From Pelomicrobium methylotrophicum (GTDB taxonomy: Bacteria > Pseudomonadota > Gammaproteobacteria > Burkholderiales > UBA6910): a stretch of DNA of 64,000 nucleotides. Positions 22,427 to 32,997 of the stretch are shown piece after piece; positions within the stretch are counted from its first letter, which is position 1, and each line of letters opens with the position of its first letter. The stretch lies in the NCBI RefSeq assembly GCF_008014345.1, contig NZ_VPFL01000001.1:235095-299094 (forward strand). Direction: 5' to 3'. Under the pieces are notes generated by a model. It saw nothing but the letters and a program-made list of their open reading frames with translations, was not told the DNA's origin and made no database searches. Both the position numbers and the translations under genes were made by a program.

Positions 22427-25400
22427 TTGACCTGGTGGCTGCAATTGGGTCCCGACATTCCGACCACTGTCTTTCCCGCGACCGCCCGCCTTCGGGAGAT
22501 CCCGTACAACTACACCTCGTTCTCCGATCGGGAGATCGTGATCCGGCTCCTGGGCGAGCCCACGTGGAACCTGATCAATGAGCTGCGCGCGGAGCGGCGC
22601 ACCGGCCGTTCCGCGCGGATGCTCTACGAAGTGCTGGGCGACATCTGGGTGGTGTCGCGCAACCCTTACCTCCAGGATGACTTGCTGGCGAACCGCGCGC
22701 GCAGGAAAGCCCTGATCGGTGCCCTGCGCCACCGGCTGGCGCTCATCGAAGAACGCCGCCAGGGCAACGAAAAGGTGAAAACCCTGCTCGACCGGGCCCA
22801 CGCGGCGGTGGACGCCTTCGAGGCCGAGTTCGAGGAAGTGGCAAAGCTGCGCCGCCGGGTGTTGAAGCGCCTTGCGCGCGTCACGCGCCGCGACAATATC
22901 CAGTTCGACGGGATGGCGCGGGTGTCCCACGTGACCGACGCCACCGACTGGCGGGTCGAGTACCCCTTGGTGGTGATCAACCCCGACACCGAGGAGGAGA
23001 TCGCCCCGATCGTGCGGGCCTGCATCGAGCTCAACCTCACCATTATCCCCCGCGGCGGCGGCACCGGCTACACCGGCGGCGCGGTGCCCCTCACCAAGCG
23101 CTCAGCGGTGATCAACACCGAAAAGCTGGAGCGCCTGGGCCCCGTGGAGTGGATCAAGCTTCCCGGGCTTGAGCGCGAAGTGCCCACCATCCTATGCCAG
23201 GCAGGCGTGGTGACCCGGCGCGTCATGGATGCCGCCGAGGCCCAGGGCCTGGTCTTCGCCGTGGACCCCACCTCGGCCGATGCCTCCTGCATCGGCGGCA
23301 ACATCGCCATGAACGCGGGCGGAAAGAAAGCCGTGCTGTGGGGCACCGCCGTGGATAACTTGGCTTCCTGGCGCATGGTCACGCCCGATGGGCGCTGGCT
23401 GACGGTGGAGCGGCTGGAGCACAACCTGGGCAAGATCCACGAGGTGGAAGTGGCGCGCTTCCGCGTGACCCGCTACGCCGACGACGGCAAAACCGTGCTG
23501 GGCCGGCCCGAAATCCTGGAGATCCCGGGCCGCGTCTTCCGCAAGCCGGGCCTAGGCAAGGACGTGACCGACAAAGTGCTGGGGGGGCTGCCCGGGGTGC
23601 AGAAAGAAGGCTGCGACGGCATCATCACCTCGGCCCGCTTCATCCTGCACCGCATGCCGCCCCATGCGCGCACCGTGTGCCTGGAGTTCTTCGGCACGGT
23701 GCACGAGGCGGTGCCTTCCATCGTGGAGATCAAGGACTACCTGGACCGCCATCCCAAGGCCGTCCTGGCGGGCCTGGAGCACCTGGACCAGCGGTATCTG
23801 AAGGCGGTGGGCTATTCCACCAAGGCCAAGCGCCACGGACTGCCGAAGATGGTGCTGATCGGCGACATCGTGGGCGACGACGAAGCCGAGGTGGCCCGCG
23901 CCGCCTCCGAAGTGGTGCGCATCGCCAACCACCGCGGCGGCGAAGGCTTCATCGCCGTCACGGCCGAGGCCCGCAAGCGCTTCTGGCTGGACCGCGGCCG
24001 CACCGCGGCCATCGCCAAACACACCAATGCCTTCAAGATCAACGAGGACGTGGTGATCCCGCTCGCGCGCCTTGGAGACTATTCCGACGGCATCGAGCGC
24101 ATCAACGTCGAGCTCTCCATCAAGAACAAGCTGCGGCTCCTAGACGCGCTGGAGGAGTTTTTCCGCGGCGAGCTGCCGGTGGCGCTGGAGGACGCATCGA
24201 TTCCCAAGTCGGAGCTGATCGGCAATCGGCCGGAGCAGGCCCTGGAGCTGATCCACAGCGCCCGGGCCCGTTGGCGGTTCCTGCTGGAGAACCTGGACCG
24301 GGCGATCGGGGAGCTGCCGGCGGACGCGCCCATCTCCTGGCCCGAAGGCGTGAGGCCCCAGGACACGGTGTTCGGGACGCTGCAGGACCACCGGGTGCGC
24401 GTGTCGTGGAAGAAGGAGGTGCGCGAGTCCCTGCAGCAGATCTTCAGCGGCAAGGCGTTCCAGCCGGTGCTGGAGGCGTGCGAGGCCATCCACCGGCGGG
24501 TGCTCAAGAGCCGGGTGTTCGTGGCGCTGCACATGCACGCCGGCGACGGCAACGTGCACACCAACATCCCGGTCAACTCCGACGACTACGAGATGCTCCA
24601 GGAAGCCAACGCCGCCGTGCGCCGGATCATGGCGCTCGCCAAGTCCCTGGGCGGGGTCATTTCCGGCGAGCACGGAATCGGCATCACCAAGCTGGAGTTC
24701 CTGGAGCCCGCCGAGATCGAGGCGTTCCGCGCCTACAAGCAGAAGATCGACCCCGACGGGCACTTCAACCAGGGCAAGCTCCTGCCAGGCGGCGATCTCC
24801 ACAATGCCTACACGCCCAGCTTCAACCTCCTGGAGCTGGAAAGCCTGATCCTCGAAAGAAGCGAGCTCAAGGAAATCTCCGATTCCATCAAGGACTGCCT
24901 GCGCTGCGGCAAATGCAAGCCGGTGTGCGCGACCCACGCGCCGCGGGCAAACCTGCTGTATTCCCCGCGCAACAAGATCCTGGCCACCTCGCTCCTCATC
25001 GAAGCGTTCCTGTACGAGGAGCAGACCCGGCGCGGCGTGGCGCTGGAGCACTTCGACGAGTTCGGGGATGTGGCCGACCACTGCACCGTGTGCCACAAGT
25101 GCCTGGCGCCCTGTCCGGTGGACATCGATTTCGGCAACGTGTCCATCGCCATGCGCAACTTTCTGCGCAAGCAAGGAAAGCAAAAGTTCAACCTGGGCAC
25201 TTGGGCGGCGATGGCCTTCCTGAACGCCACCGACCCGAACACCATCAAGCTTGCCCGCAAGGTGATGATCGAGTGGGGCTACAAGGCGCAGCGGCTCGCT
25301 TATGCCTGGGCGAAGCGCCTGGGCCTCGCCCGGGCCCAGACGAGCCGTCCGCCTGCCACCGTGGGCCGGGCGCCGATCCGCGCCCAGGTCATCCACTTCG

Positions 25401-26302
25401 TCAACAAACCCATGCCGGCTCAGCTGCCCAAGCGGCCCGCCCGGGCGCTGCTGGACATCGAAGACCCGGCCATCGTCCCCGTGATCCGCGATCCGGAGAA
25501 GGTCAACGAGGACTCGGACGCGGTGTTCTATTTCCCGGGCTGCGGCTCGGAGCGGCTGTTCAGTCAGGTGGGGCTCGCGACGCAGGCGATGCTCTACCAC
25601 GTCGGCGCGATCACCGTGCTTCCGCCCGGCTACCTCTGCTGCGGCTATCCGCAGACCGCCGCCGGCCAGCACGACCGCGGGCAGAAAATCATCACCGACA
25701 ACCGGGTGCTGCTCCACCGCGTCGCCAACACGCTCAACTACCTGGACATCAAGACGGTGATCGTCTCCTGCGGCACCTGCATGGATCAGCTCCAGAAGTA
25801 CGAGTTCGACAAGATCTTCCCCGGCTGCCGGCTGCTGGACATCCACGAGTACTTGCTGGAGAAGGGCGTGAGCCTGGAAGGCGTGCAGGGCGTTCGCTAC
25901 ATGTACCACGACCCTTGCCATACGCCGATGAAGACCCATCAGCCGCTCCAGGTGGTGAACGGCCTCATGGGCGGCGGCGTGGAGCTCTCGGAGCGCTGCT
26001 GCGGCGAGGCGGGCACGCTTGCCATGAGCCGGCCCGATGTGGCGACCCAAGTGCGGCTGCGCAAAGAGGAGGAGATTCGCGCCAGCGTCGCGCGCATCCG
26101 TGCCAGCGGTGCCGAGGGCGAGATCAAAATCCTGACCTCGTGCCCCTCTTGTCTGCAGGGGCTTGCTCGCTACAGCGACGACGCCGGCACTGCCGCCGAC
26201 TACATCGTGGTGGAAATGGCCCGCCACCTACTCGGTCCCAATTGGCTTGCCGATTACGTCGACAAGGCCAATCACGGCGGCATCGAACGCGTGCTGCTCT
26301 GA
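22427..26302 (+). CDS. Giant FAD/Fe-S oxidoreductase with DUF3683 domain (D-lactate/glycolate dehydrogenase type)
   Basis: A 1291-residue chain with four parts. (1) An N-terminal DUF3683 domain ([22 protein letters not shown]). (2) A PCMH FAD-binding domain ([35 protein letters not shown]). (3) A FAD-oxidase C-terminal domain with [20 protein letters not shown] and SGEHGIG. (4) Two 4Fe-4S motifs ([25 protein letters not shown]) and two cysteine-rich CCG domains ([35 protein letters not shown]). This amounts to a fusion of GlcD-like and GlpC-like subunits and probably passes electrons from a 2-hydroxy acid to quinones. Relatives are frequent in betaproteobacteria. The start is uncertain: TTG 22427 is the longest choice. 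Confidence 0.87.
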   Translation: MTWWLQLGPDIPTTVFPATARLREIPYNYTSFSDREIVIRLLGEPTWNLINELRAERRTGRSARMLYEVLGDIWVVSRNPYLQDDLLANRARRKALIGALRHRLALIEERRQGNEKVKTLLDRAHAAVDAFEAEFEEVAKLRRRVLKRLARVTRRDNIQFDGMARVSHVTDATDWRVEYPLVVINPDTEEEIAPIVRACIELNLTIIPRGGGTGYTGGAVPLTKRSAVINTEKLERLGPVEWIKLPGLEREVPTILCQAGVVTRRVMDAAEAQGLVFAVDPTSADASCIGGNIAMNAGGKKAVLWGTAVDNLASWRMVTPDGRWLTVERLEHNLGKIHEVEVARFRVTRYADDGKTVLGRPEILEIPGRVFRKPGLGKDVTDKVLGGLPGVQKEGCDGIITSARFILHRMPPHARTVCLEFFGTVHEAVPSIVEIKDYLDRHPKAVLAGLEHLDQRYLKAVGYSTKAKRHGLPKMVLIGDIVGDDEAEVARAASEVVRIANHRGGEGFIAVTAEARKRFWLDRGRTAAIAKHTNAFKINEDVVIPLARLGDYSDGIERINVELSIKNKLRLLDALEEFFRGELPVALEDASIPKSELIGNRPEQALELIHSARARWRFLLENLDRAIGELPADAPISWPEGVRPQDTVFGTLQDHRVRVSWKKEVRESLQQIFSGKAFQPVLEACEAIHRRVLKSRVFVALHMHAGDGNVHTNIPVNSDDYEMLQEANAAVRRIMALAKSLGGVISGEHGIGITKLEFLEPAEIEAFRAYKQKIDPDGHFNQGKLLPGGDLHNAYTPSFNLLELESLILERSELKEISDSIKDCLRCGKCKPVCATHAPRANLLYSPRNKILATSLLIEAFLYEEQTRRGVALEHFDEFGDVADHCTVCHKCLAPCPVDIDFGNVSIAMRNFLRKQGKQKFNLGTWAAMAFLNATDPNTIKLARKVMIEWGYKAQRLAYAWAKRLGLARAQTSRPPATVGRAPIRAQVIHFVNKPMPAQLPKRPARALLDIEDPAIVPVIRDPEKVNEDSDAVFYFPGCGSERLFSQVGLATQAMLYHVGAITVLPPGYLCCGYPQTAAGQHDRGQKIITDNRVLLHRVANTLNYLDIKTVIVSCGTCMDQLQKYEFDKIFPGCRLLDIHEYLLEKGVSLEGVQGVRYMYHDPCHTPMKTHQPLQVVNGLMGGGVELSERCCGEAGTLAMSRPDVATQVRLRKEEEIRASVARIRASGAEGEIKILTSCPSCLQGLARYSDDAGTAADYIVVEMARHLLGPNWLADYVDKANHGGIERVLL

Positions 26303-26358
26303 GCAGCCGGCGTTTGGTTTCCAGCGATCAGCCGAGCGCGCCCCCTTCTGCTTCAATC

Positions 26359-27702
26359 TCACGCAGTACCGGAGCCCGCGCGGCCGACCATGGCCGGCGC
26401 CTGCTCCGGCTGGATGCACCGGCTTTCCGGAAAACGGGCGCTGAAGCGGCTGCCCTTCCCCGGCTCGCTTTCGATTTCCAGGACCCCCTGGTGGCGGGAC
26501 AACACGTGTTTGACGATGGCAAGCCCGAGCCCCGTGCCGCCAGTCTCCCGCGAGCGGCTGCGGTCCACGCGATAGAAGCGCTCGGTCAGGCGCGGGAGGT
26601 GGTGGGCCTCGATGCCGATCCCGGTATCCTGCACGCTGAACACCAGCTGGCCGCCCTCTTTCCGCCAGCGGAGATCGATGCGCCCACCTTCCGGCGTATA
26701 GCGGATCGCGTTGCTGATGAGGTTGCTGAAGGCGCTGCGCAGCTCGTCGGGGCTGCCAAGCAGCCAATCCTCGGTTTCGATCTCGAGCCCGATGCGATGG
26801 CGGCCGCCGCTCAGGGACTGGGCCTCGTAGTGCAGCAGCCGCACGAGCTCCGGCACGTCCACCTTTTCCTCCCGCAGCGGATGCTGCGCGTTCTCGAGCT
26901 GCGACAGGGCGAGCAGGTCTTCCACCAGCCGCTGCATGCGCTGAGTCTGCTGCCGCATGAGCTCCAGCGACCGGCGCAGCATTTCCGGCTCCATTTCAGG
27001 GCTGTCCGCCAGCGTCTCCAAGAACCCGCCCACCACCGTAAGCGGGGTGCGCAGCTCGTGGGAGACGTTGGCCACGAAATCGCGGCGCATGGTTTCGGCC
27101 CGCTCCAAGCTCGTGATGTCCCGGCTGATCAAGAGCTTTTCCGTATCCCCGTAGGGAATGAGCTGGATGGAGGCCATGAGGGGCAGCTCCCGCTCCAGCC
27201 GGATGACCAGGGGCTCGCGGTAATTCTGGGCGTCCAGGTATTCCACGAAGCGCGGGTGGCGCACCAGGTTCGTGATCTGCTGCCCCATGTCCAGGCGCGA
27301 ATCGATGCCGAAGTGCTGCTCGGCGGTGGGGTTACACCATTGGATGCGGTCCTGGTGGTCCAGGATCACAATCCCGTCCGGGAAGACGGTAGCAGCCTCC
27401 TGGAACCGCCGCAGCGCCACTGCCAGCTCTTGCTGGCTTCGCGTCTGCGCCCGCGTCAGGCGATAGAGCATGGCGAACAGGGCGTCCCAGATGCCGGTGG
27501 TGGAGGGGATGCGCTGGGGATCGGGCCGTTGCAGCCAACGATACAGGGCCGCCAGGTTGCGCAAATTGTGGAGTAGCAGCGCGAGCACCAAGGCGCTGAA
27601 GACAATGAGCGCCGCCGCGCGATCCCACACCACCCAAGCGATCAGAGAAACGCCTGCGGCCAAGGCCGGCCCGGCCAACATGCGCTGCCAGAAGTTATCC
27701 AC
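26359..27702 (-). CDS. phoR: Phosphate regulon sensor histidine kinase PhoR
   Basis: Inner-membrane kinase that signals phosphate starvation to PhoB. Two N-terminal hydrophobic segments (about residues 10-45) are followed by a linker, a PAS domain (about 100-190, FPDGIVILDHQDRIQWCN) and HisKA with the phospho-acceptor H215 in NVSHELRTPLT. The ATPase boxes are NLISNAIRYTP (N), DTGIGI (G1), LTERFYRVDRSRSR (F) and GGTGLGLAIVKHV (G2). Length 447. It lies 60 bp downstream of phoB in the same direction. Confidence 0.95.
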   Translation of the reverse strand: MDNFWQRMLAGPALAAGVSLIAWVVWDRAAALIVFSALVLALLLHNLRNLAALYRWLQRPDPQRIPSTTGIWDALFAMLYRLTRAQTRSQQELAVALRRFQEAATVFPDGIVILDHQDRIQWCNPTAEQHFGIDSRLDMGQQITNLVRHPRFVEYLDAQNYREPLVIRLERELPLMASIQLIPYGDTEKLLISRDITSLERAETMRRDFVANVSHELRTPLTVVGGFLETLADSPEMEPEMLRRSLELMRQQTQRMQRLVEDLLALSQLENAQHPLREEKVDVPELVRLLHYEAQSLSGGRHRIGLEIETEDWLLGSPDELRSAFSNLISNAIRYTPEGGRIDLRWRKEGGQLVFSVQDTGIGIEAHHLPRLTERFYRVDRSRSRETGGTGLGLAIVKHVLSRHQGVLEIESEPGKGSRFSARFPESRCIQPEQAPAMVGRAGSGTA

Positions 27703-27762
27703 GGCCTTCTATTGTCCCACAAAGCGGAACCCACGGCCGCCGGCAGGCGCGCCGCGGCACCG

Positions 27763-28449
27763 TCACTTGACGGAGAGCCGGTAGCCCGTGCCGCGAACGG
27801 TCTGAATGAGGCCGGCCTTTCCGGCCGGCTCCAGCGCCTTGCGCAGGCGCCGGATGTGCACGTCCACCGTGCGCTCCTCGACAAACACGTGGTCACCCCA
27901 CACCCGGTCGAGGAGCTGGGCCCGCGAGTGGACCCGCTCCGGGTGCGTCATGAGGTAGTGCAGCAGGCGGAATTCGGTGGGCCCCAGGTTGATCGGGATG
28001 CCGTCCCCGCTGACCCGGCGGGTGGCCGGATCCAACGTCAGGCCGCCGATGGTCACCGTATCGTCCGTCATCTGGGGCGCCCGGCGGCGCAACACGGCGC
28101 GAATCCGCGCGATCATCTCCCGCGGCGAGAACGGCTTGGTGATGTAGTCGTCGGCACCGGTATCGAGGGCGCTCACCTTGTCGCGCTCTTCGGTGCGGGC
28201 GGTCAACATGATGATGGGAATGGCCTTGGTGCGCTCGTCAGCGCGAAGCCTGCGGGCGAGCTCGATGCCGCTGGCACCCGGCAGCATCCAGTCGAGCAGC
28301 ACCAGGTCGGGCAGGGCGTTCTTGACGATCTGCATCGCTTCCTCGGCGCTTCGAGCACGAAGCGGCAGGTGGCCAGCCTGCTTGAGGTTGTAGGCGATCA
28401 GCTCCTGGATTCCGGGCTCATCTTCCACCACCAGAACTGTCGCGCTCAC
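27763..28449 (-). CDS. phoB: Phosphate regulon response regulator PhoB
   Basis: Activator of the phosphate-starvation regulon. The receiver domain begins VLVVEDEPGIQELIAYNL, with the phospho-acceptor D53 in LLDWMLPG and K in DDYITKPFSPREM. The C-terminal winged helix includes LGPTEFRLLHYLMTHPERV and VDVHIRRLRKAL. I chose the GTG start at 28449 (228 residues), with GGGAG 6-7 bp upstream. A Pho box lies about 50-67 bp upstream, so the pair is probably autoregulated. Confidence 0.95.
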   Translation of the reverse strand: MSATVLVVEDEPGIQELIAYNLKQAGHLPLRARSAEEAMQIVKNALPDLVLLDWMLPGASGIELARRLRADERTKAIPIIMLTARTEERDKVSALDTGADDYITKPFSPREMIARIRAVLRRRAPQMTDDTVTIGGLTLDPATRRVSGDGIPINLGPTEFRLLHYLMTHPERVHSRAQLLDRVWGDHVFVEERTVDVHIRRLRKALEPAGKAGLIQTVRGTGYRLSVK

Positions 28450-28498
28450 TGCGAGCTCCCTCTTCCCATTGGACGCGGGACAATCGTATGAAACCCAT

Positions 28499-28516
28499 GT
28501 TACAGTCCCGTGACAG
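28499..28516 (-). promoter_or_regulatory. Pho box upstream of phoB
   Basis: Read on the minus strand the sequence is CTGTCACGGGACTGTAAC: two 7-bp half-sites (CTGTCAC, CTGTAAC) 11 bp apart, very close to the known Pho box CTGTCAT-N4-CTGTCAT. The position 50 bp before the phoB start is right for activation. Confidence 0.8.
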
Positions 28517-28614
28517 GTCTGCTTGGGGCCGCCGGCGGGCAGCCGCTTTCCCTGGCCTGTCGATTTTCCCGGGGGCGGTTTATCATATTGTGCCTTTGCG
28601 TAATTCCCAAAGCC

Positions 28615-29037
28615 ATGGCCGGATTGAGCAAAGACGTTCCCCCGCCGACCGAGATCAAGTTGCACCAAGCCTCCAAGGTGCTGGAGATCTCGTTTGCCGA
28701 CGGCAAGACGTTCCGGCTTCCGTGCGAATTCCTGCGGGTATATTCGCCTTCGGCGGAGGTGCGGGGCCATGGGCCGGGCCAGGAGGTCCTGCAGGTGGGC
28801 AAGAAGGACGTGACCATCACCCACATCGAGCCCGTGGGCAACTATGCGGTCCAGCTCACCTTCTCCGACGGCCACGACACCGGCATCTACTCCTGGGACC
28901 TACTCTACGAGTACGGCCTCAAGCAGGAGGAAATGTGGCAGCGCTACCTCAAACGCCTCGAGGAGGCGGGCGCGAGCCGCGAGCCGCAGCCGGGGCAGGA
29001 AATGCCGCGGCCCAAGGGACAGGGAAGGGTGGAATAA
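28615..29037 (+). CDS. DUF971 domain protein
   Basis: A 140-residue protein with a DUF971 domain, also the N-terminal domain of gamma-butyrobetaine hydroxylase. Recognised by PPPTEIKLHQASKVLEISFADG, FRLPCEFLRVYSPSAEVRGHG and GNYAVQLTFSDGHDTGIYSWDLLYEYG-type segments. Stand-alone DUF971 proteins are small and of unclear function. ATG 28615 fits the family start. In betaproteobacteria this gene usually precedes ubiE, as it does here (67 bp). Confidence 0.85.
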   Translation: MAGLSKDVPPPTEIKLHQASKVLEISFADGKTFRLPCEFLRVYSPSAEVRGHGPGQEVLQVGKKDVTITHIEPVGNYAVQLTFSDGHDTGIYSWDLLYEYGLKQEEMWQRYLKRLEEAGASREPQPGQEMPRPKGQGRVE

Positions 29038-29104
29038 AAGGGGCAAGAAACGTGAAAACCCGACGCCACCGCCGCCCGCTTGACCCCTGACTCCACCCAG
29101 CCTC

Positions 29105-29839
29105 ATGGACAAAACCACCGACTTCGGCTTCCAGAAGATCCCCGAGCAGGAGAAGGCGATCCGGGTCGCCAACGTATTCCACTCGGTGGCCGCCCGCTAC
29201 GACCTGATGAACGACCTCATGTCCGCAGGGCTGCACCGGCTGTGGAAGCGCTTCGCGGTGAGGCTGTCGGGCGTGCGCGAGGGCGCCCGGGTGCTGGACG
29301 TGGCGGGCGGCACCGGGGACGTCGCCCGGCTGTTCGCTGGACGGGTGGGCAGCCGGGGCGAGGTATGGCTCACCGACATCAACCGGTCCATGCTGGAGAT
29401 CGGGCGGGACCGGCTCCTGGACGAGGGATTGGCGTTGCCCGTGGTGCAATGCGACGGCGAGCGGCTGCCGTTCCGATCGAACCATTTCGACTGCGTCAGC
29501 GTCGCGTTCGGACTGCGCAACATGACCCGCAAAGAGACGGCCCTCGCCGAGTGGCTGCGGGTGCTCAGGCCCGGCGGTCGGCTGATCGTGCTCGAGTTCT
29601 CCCGCGTGTGGAAACCGCTTGCACCGCTGTACGATCTCTATTCCTTCAACGTCCTGCCCCTCATGGGCAGGATCGTGGCCCATGACGCCGCCAGCTACCA
29701 GTACCTGGCGGAGTCGATTCGCGTCCACCCGTCCCAAGAGGAGCTCAAAGAACTCATGGAGCAGGTCGGGTTCCAACGGGTCGAGTATTTCAATCTCTGC
29801 GCGGGCATCGTTGCGGTGCATCGGGGATATAAATTCTGA
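29105..29839 (+). CDS. ubiE: Ubiquinone/menaquinone biosynthesis C-methyltransferase
   Basis: SAM-dependent C-methylation of the benzoquinol (and naphthoquinol) ring. The SAM motif [18 protein letters not shown] is at about residues 63-80. ATG-proximal [32 protein letters not shown] (here as [14 protein letters not shown]) and the conserved [11 protein letters not shown] and [11 protein letters not shown] are UbiE signatures. It ends [11 protein letters not shown], as in most UbiE proteins. Length 244. Confidence 0.96.
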   Translation: MDKTTDFGFQKIPEQEKAIRVANVFHSVAARYDLMNDLMSAGLHRLWKRFAVRLSGVREGARVLDVAGGTGDVARLFAGRVGSRGEVWLTDINRSMLEIGRDRLLDEGLALPVVQCDGERLPFRSNHFDCVSVAFGLRNMTRKETALAEWLRVLRPGGRLIVLEFSRVWKPLAPLYDLYSFNVLPLMGRIVAHDAASYQYLAESIRVHPSQEELKELMEQVGFQRVEYFNLCAGIVAVHRGYKF

Positions 29840-29906
29840 CGGCCCCGGGAGTCGTCGCCGCGGGCGCCCTCCAGCGCCCTCGGAGGGTCTAGCGGGACCG
29901 CTGTCC

Positions 29907-30614
29907 ATGGTCCTCTTATCGCTGCGCACCGCGACCGCGCTTTCCGCGCTCGGGCTCCTGGGCGCATGCGCGACGCTCGCCCCCGTGGGCACGCCCGTGC
30001 CGGCGCCCCACGCCCGGGCCGGCGACACGTGGACTTATGCCGTCTACGACGGCTACCGGGGCACGCCCAAGGGGACTGAGCGCTACGTCGTCCGGCGGGT
30101 CACGCCCCACGCCATCGTGGTCAGCGTGGAAACCGGCGCCGGAGCGCTCACCCGCACGTTCTCCCTGGAATGGAACCCCTCTGCGGGGGAGCTGCCGGAG
30201 CAGCGCCTCGCCGACTTCACGCCGCCCCTTCCGGCGTTCGCGTTCCCCCTCGAAGACGGCAAGCGATGGAAAGGCACCGTGACTGCGGTCGAGGCGAAGA
30301 CAGGACGCCGATACTCGGTGCATGTCTCCGCGCGCGTGGCAGGACGTGAAACCATCGAGACGCCGGCGGGCTCCTTCGACACCGTTCGCGTCGACCGGGC
30401 CATCTACCTGGACAACGACGAGTGGTGGCGCAGCGGAACCCGCTGGTATCAGTCCGAATGGTACGCTCCGGCGGTCGGCCGTTCGGTGCGCTACCAGGAC
30501 TATTCGGAGTACACCGACTACACGAAAAGCAACGACGAGTTCTTGATTCGAAGTCAAATCATCCCCGGCGACAAGACGGTGCTCGAGCTCACCGCGCCCA
30601 CGTCGCTCAAGTGA
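29907..30614 (+). CDS. Lipoprotein of unknown function
   Basis: A 235-residue exported protein with a lipobox LLGAC and lipid-bearing Cys21. The mature part begins with a Pro/Ala-rich stretch and then GDTWTYAVYDGYRG. It appears all-beta and has ETPAGSFDTVRV, a motif seen in several periplasmic DUF-type lipoproteins. I do not recognise a named family. It is set between ubiE and ubiJ, which are usually adjacent, so it may belong to the operon; a role in quinone synthesis is not implied. Confidence 0.68.
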   Translation: MVLLSLRTATALSALGLLGACATLAPVGTPVPAPHARAGDTWTYAVYDGYRGTPKGTERYVVRRVTPHAIVVSVETGAGALTRTFSLEWNPSAGELPEQRLADFTPPLPAFAFPLEDGKRWKGTVTAVEAKTGRRYSVHVSARVAGRETIETPAGSFDTVRVDRAIYLDNDEWWRSGTRWYQSEWYAPAVGRSVRYQDYSEYTDYTKSNDEFLIRSQIIPGDKTVLELTAPTSLK

Positions 30615-30718
30615 GATCCGTGCGGCGCGTTCCGTGACTGCTCCCACGACCTCCGACCGCAACGAAGCCTGGGTAAGGTTTAGAATTCGGGGGAATCCGG
30701 TCCTGATCCGTGGGCACC

Positions 30719-31303
30719 ATGTTCAGCTCCGTCTTGGCCGCCGCCGTCAACCACGCGCTCGAGCAGTCGGGCTGGGCCCGGGACCGGCTGCGCCCCCATG
30801 CGGGGAAAACGGTGCGCTTCGTGGTGGTGCCGTTCGACGTGGCCCTCACGGTGGACGAGGGCGGCTATGTGCGTCCGCCAGGGGCCGGTGCGGAACCGGC
30901 GCTCACTGTGCGCCTGTCGCCGTGGCTTCTGCCACGGCTGCTGCTGGAAGAGGAGGCCGCCTACCGGGAAGTTCAGACCGAGGGCGATGCGGAGCTCGCC
31001 GCCGACGTGGCCCACCTGTTCCGCCACCTGCGCTGGGATCTTGAGGAGGACTTGAGCCGCGTGTTCGGCGATGTGCTCGCCCATCGCCTGGCCCAGGGCG
31101 GCGCGGCGCTGGCCCGCTGGCCGGTCCAGGCGGCCAGTGGCATCGCCCAGATGTGGGTGGAATACGCCCGGGAGGAGGAGCCGCTTTTCCCCAAGCGCGA
31201 AGAGGTGGCGCGGTTCCTGGCCGACGTGGACACCCTGCGCGACGACGTGGAGCGCCTGGAGAAGCGGATCGCGCGGCTCGAAGACCAGCTCGGGAAAGGT
31301 TGA
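30719..31303 (+). CDS. ubiJ: Ubiquinone biosynthesis accessory factor UbiJ (SCP2 domain)
   Basis: The SCP2-like lipid-binding factor that with UbiK organises the soluble Ubi complex for ubiquinone synthesis. Features: a short N-terminal helix, the hydrophobic SCP2 core (ALTVRLSPWLLPRLLLEEE; VQTEGDAELAADVAHLFRHL), conserved LRWDLEEDLSRVFGDVLAHRL, and a C-terminal coiled-coil (DVERLEKRIARLEDQL). ATG 30719 is chosen; a GTG at 30710 would add three residues. It is followed by ubiB, the conserved order. Confidence 0.9.
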   Translation: MFSSVLAAAVNHALEQSGWARDRLRPHAGKTVRFVVVPFDVALTVDEGGYVRPPGAGAEPALTVRLSPWLLPRLLLEEEAAYREVQTEGDAELAADVAHLFRHLRWDLEEDLSRVFGDVLAHRLAQGGAALARWPVQAASGIAQMWVEYAREEEPLFPKREEVARFLADVDTLRDDVERLEKRIARLEDQLGKG

Positions 31304-31402
31304 GCGCTTGGCGATCCCGGTCTCTCCCGCGAGCCTTCGCGCGTCTGCCACGCGGCCGTTCCGCCGCTTCCTCCTTCCATTGAACAGCCCTCTACGCTCC
31401 CC

Positions 31403-32926
31403 ATGCGGCTGCTGCGCCTGATCAAGATCGCTTGGGTGATCCAGCGCTTCGGCCTGGACGAGTTCATCCTGGGCCACGAGCGTTTCCGCTGGCTGCGGGG
31501 GCTGGTGCGCTTCCTCATGTTCTGGAGGCGGCTCGACACCCCGCGGGCGGTGCGGCTGCGGCTGGCCATGGAGGCGCTGGGGCCGATTTTCGTCAAGTTC
31601 GGCCAGGTCCTCTCCACTCGCCGCGACCTCCTGCCCACCGACATCGCCGACGAGCTGGCCAAGCTCCAGGACCAGGTGCCGCCGTTCGCTTCGCCCCAGG
31701 TGGAGAAGATCCTAAGCCGCACCTATCCCCAAGGCTACCGGCAGGTGTTCCGCGAATTCGACTTGAAGCCGGTGGCGAGCGCCTCGGTCGCCCAAGTGCA
31801 CCTGGCCGTCCTCCACGACGGCACCGAGGCGGCGGTGAAGGTGCTACGGCCCGGGATCGAAGCGGTCATCGCCAACGATCTGGCCCTGCTGCACGTGGCC
31901 GCCGGGCTGGTGGAAATGCTCTGGGCCGAGGGCAAGCGGCTGAAGCCCAGGCAGGTGGTGGCCGAGTTCGAGCGGCACCTGCACGACGAGCTGGATCTCA
32001 TGCGGGAGGCGGCCAATTGCAGCCAGTTGCGCCGCAACTTCGAGCACTCGCCGCTCCTGCGGGTGCCCGAGGTGTACTGGGACTACTGCTCGAGCGAGGT
32101 GATGGTGATGGAACGCATGCGGGGCATCCCCATCAGCCAGGTGGATAAGCTCAAGGCCCAAGGCATCGACATCCCGCTGCTCGCCCGCGCCGGCGTGGAG
32201 ATCTTCTTCACCCAGGTGTTCCGCGACGGGTTTTTCCACGCTGACATGCACCCGGGCAACATCTTCGTGGGCGAAGACGGCCGCTATATCGCCCTGGACT
32301 TCGGCATCATGGGCACCCTCACCGACGTGGACAAGAACTACCTGGCGCAGAACTTCATCGCCTTCTTCCGCCGGGACTACAAGCGGGTCGCCCAGGCCCA
32401 CGTGGAAGCGGGCTGGGTGCCCAAGGACACCCGCGTGGAGGACTTCGAGGCGGCAATCCGCACCGTCTGCGAGCCCATCTTCGCCCGTCCTCTCAAGGAG
32501 ATCTCCTTCGGCAAGCTCCTGGTGCGGCTGTTCCAGGTGGCGCGCCGCTTCAACGTGGAAGTGCAGCCCCAGCTTGTCCTGCTGCAAAAGACGCTCCTGA
32601 ACATCGAGGGCCTGGGCCGGCAGCTGGACCCAGACCTGGACTTGTGGAAGACGGCCAAGCCCTTCCTCGAGCGCTGGATGAACGAGCAGGTGGGCCTCCA
32701 GGCCTTCTTTCGGCATCTGCGCGAGGAGTCCACCCGCTGGCCCGCCCTCCTGCCCCAGTTGCCGCGGCTCGCCCATCGGACGCTGGCGCAGGCGGCCGAC
32801 CCCCCCGCCACCGCTCAGCTCGCCCAACTGCTCCGGGAGCAGAAGCGCCAGACCCGGCTTCTCAAGTGGCTCGTCGTGCTGCTCACGGCGCTGCTCGGCC
32901 TGCAGCTTGCGCTCGTGGTCCTCTGA
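31403..32926 (+). CDS. ubiB: Ubiquinone biosynthesis regulatory protein kinase UbiB
   Basis: An atypical kinase/ATPase (ABC1/ADCK) needed for ubiquinone synthesis, anchored in the inner membrane. The KxGQ-type motif is present as [11 protein letters not shown], with [10 protein letters not shown] (invariant Lys), [19 protein letters not shown] (catalytic loop) and LDFGIMG (DFG-type). Two hydrophobic segments end the chain ([19 protein letters not shown]). Length 507, usual for UbiB. Confidence 0.95.
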   Translation: MRLLRLIKIAWVIQRFGLDEFILGHERFRWLRGLVRFLMFWRRLDTPRAVRLRLAMEALGPIFVKFGQVLSTRRDLLPTDIADELAKLQDQVPPFASPQVEKILSRTYPQGYRQVFREFDLKPVASASVAQVHLAVLHDGTEAAVKVLRPGIEAVIANDLALLHVAAGLVEMLWAEGKRLKPRQVVAEFERHLHDELDLMREAANCSQLRRNFEHSPLLRVPEVYWDYCSSEVMVMERMRGIPISQVDKLKAQGIDIPLLARAGVEIFFTQVFRDGFFHADMHPGNIFVGEDGRYIALDFGIMGTLTDVDKNYLAQNFIAFFRRDYKRVAQAHVEAGWVPKDTRVEDFEAAIRTVCEPIFARPLKEISFGKLLVRLFQVARRFNVEVQPQLVLLQKTLLNIEGLGRQLDPDLDLWKTAKPFLERWMNEQVGLQAFFRHLREESTRWPALLPQLPRLAHRTLAQAADPPATAQLAQLLREQKRQTRLLKWLVVLLTALLGLQLALVVL

Positions 32927-32997
32927 GGAAGGAGGTTTGCGCCCGGCCGCCCGGTGCTAGAATGCGTGCGACTTTTTGGAGGGGCTGACTCGTTTCC

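Noticed and set aside
24140..26227. 695-codon minus-strand frame opposite the DUF3683 oxidoreductase
   Set aside because: A shadow of a well-supported gene; composition is typical of antisense translation.
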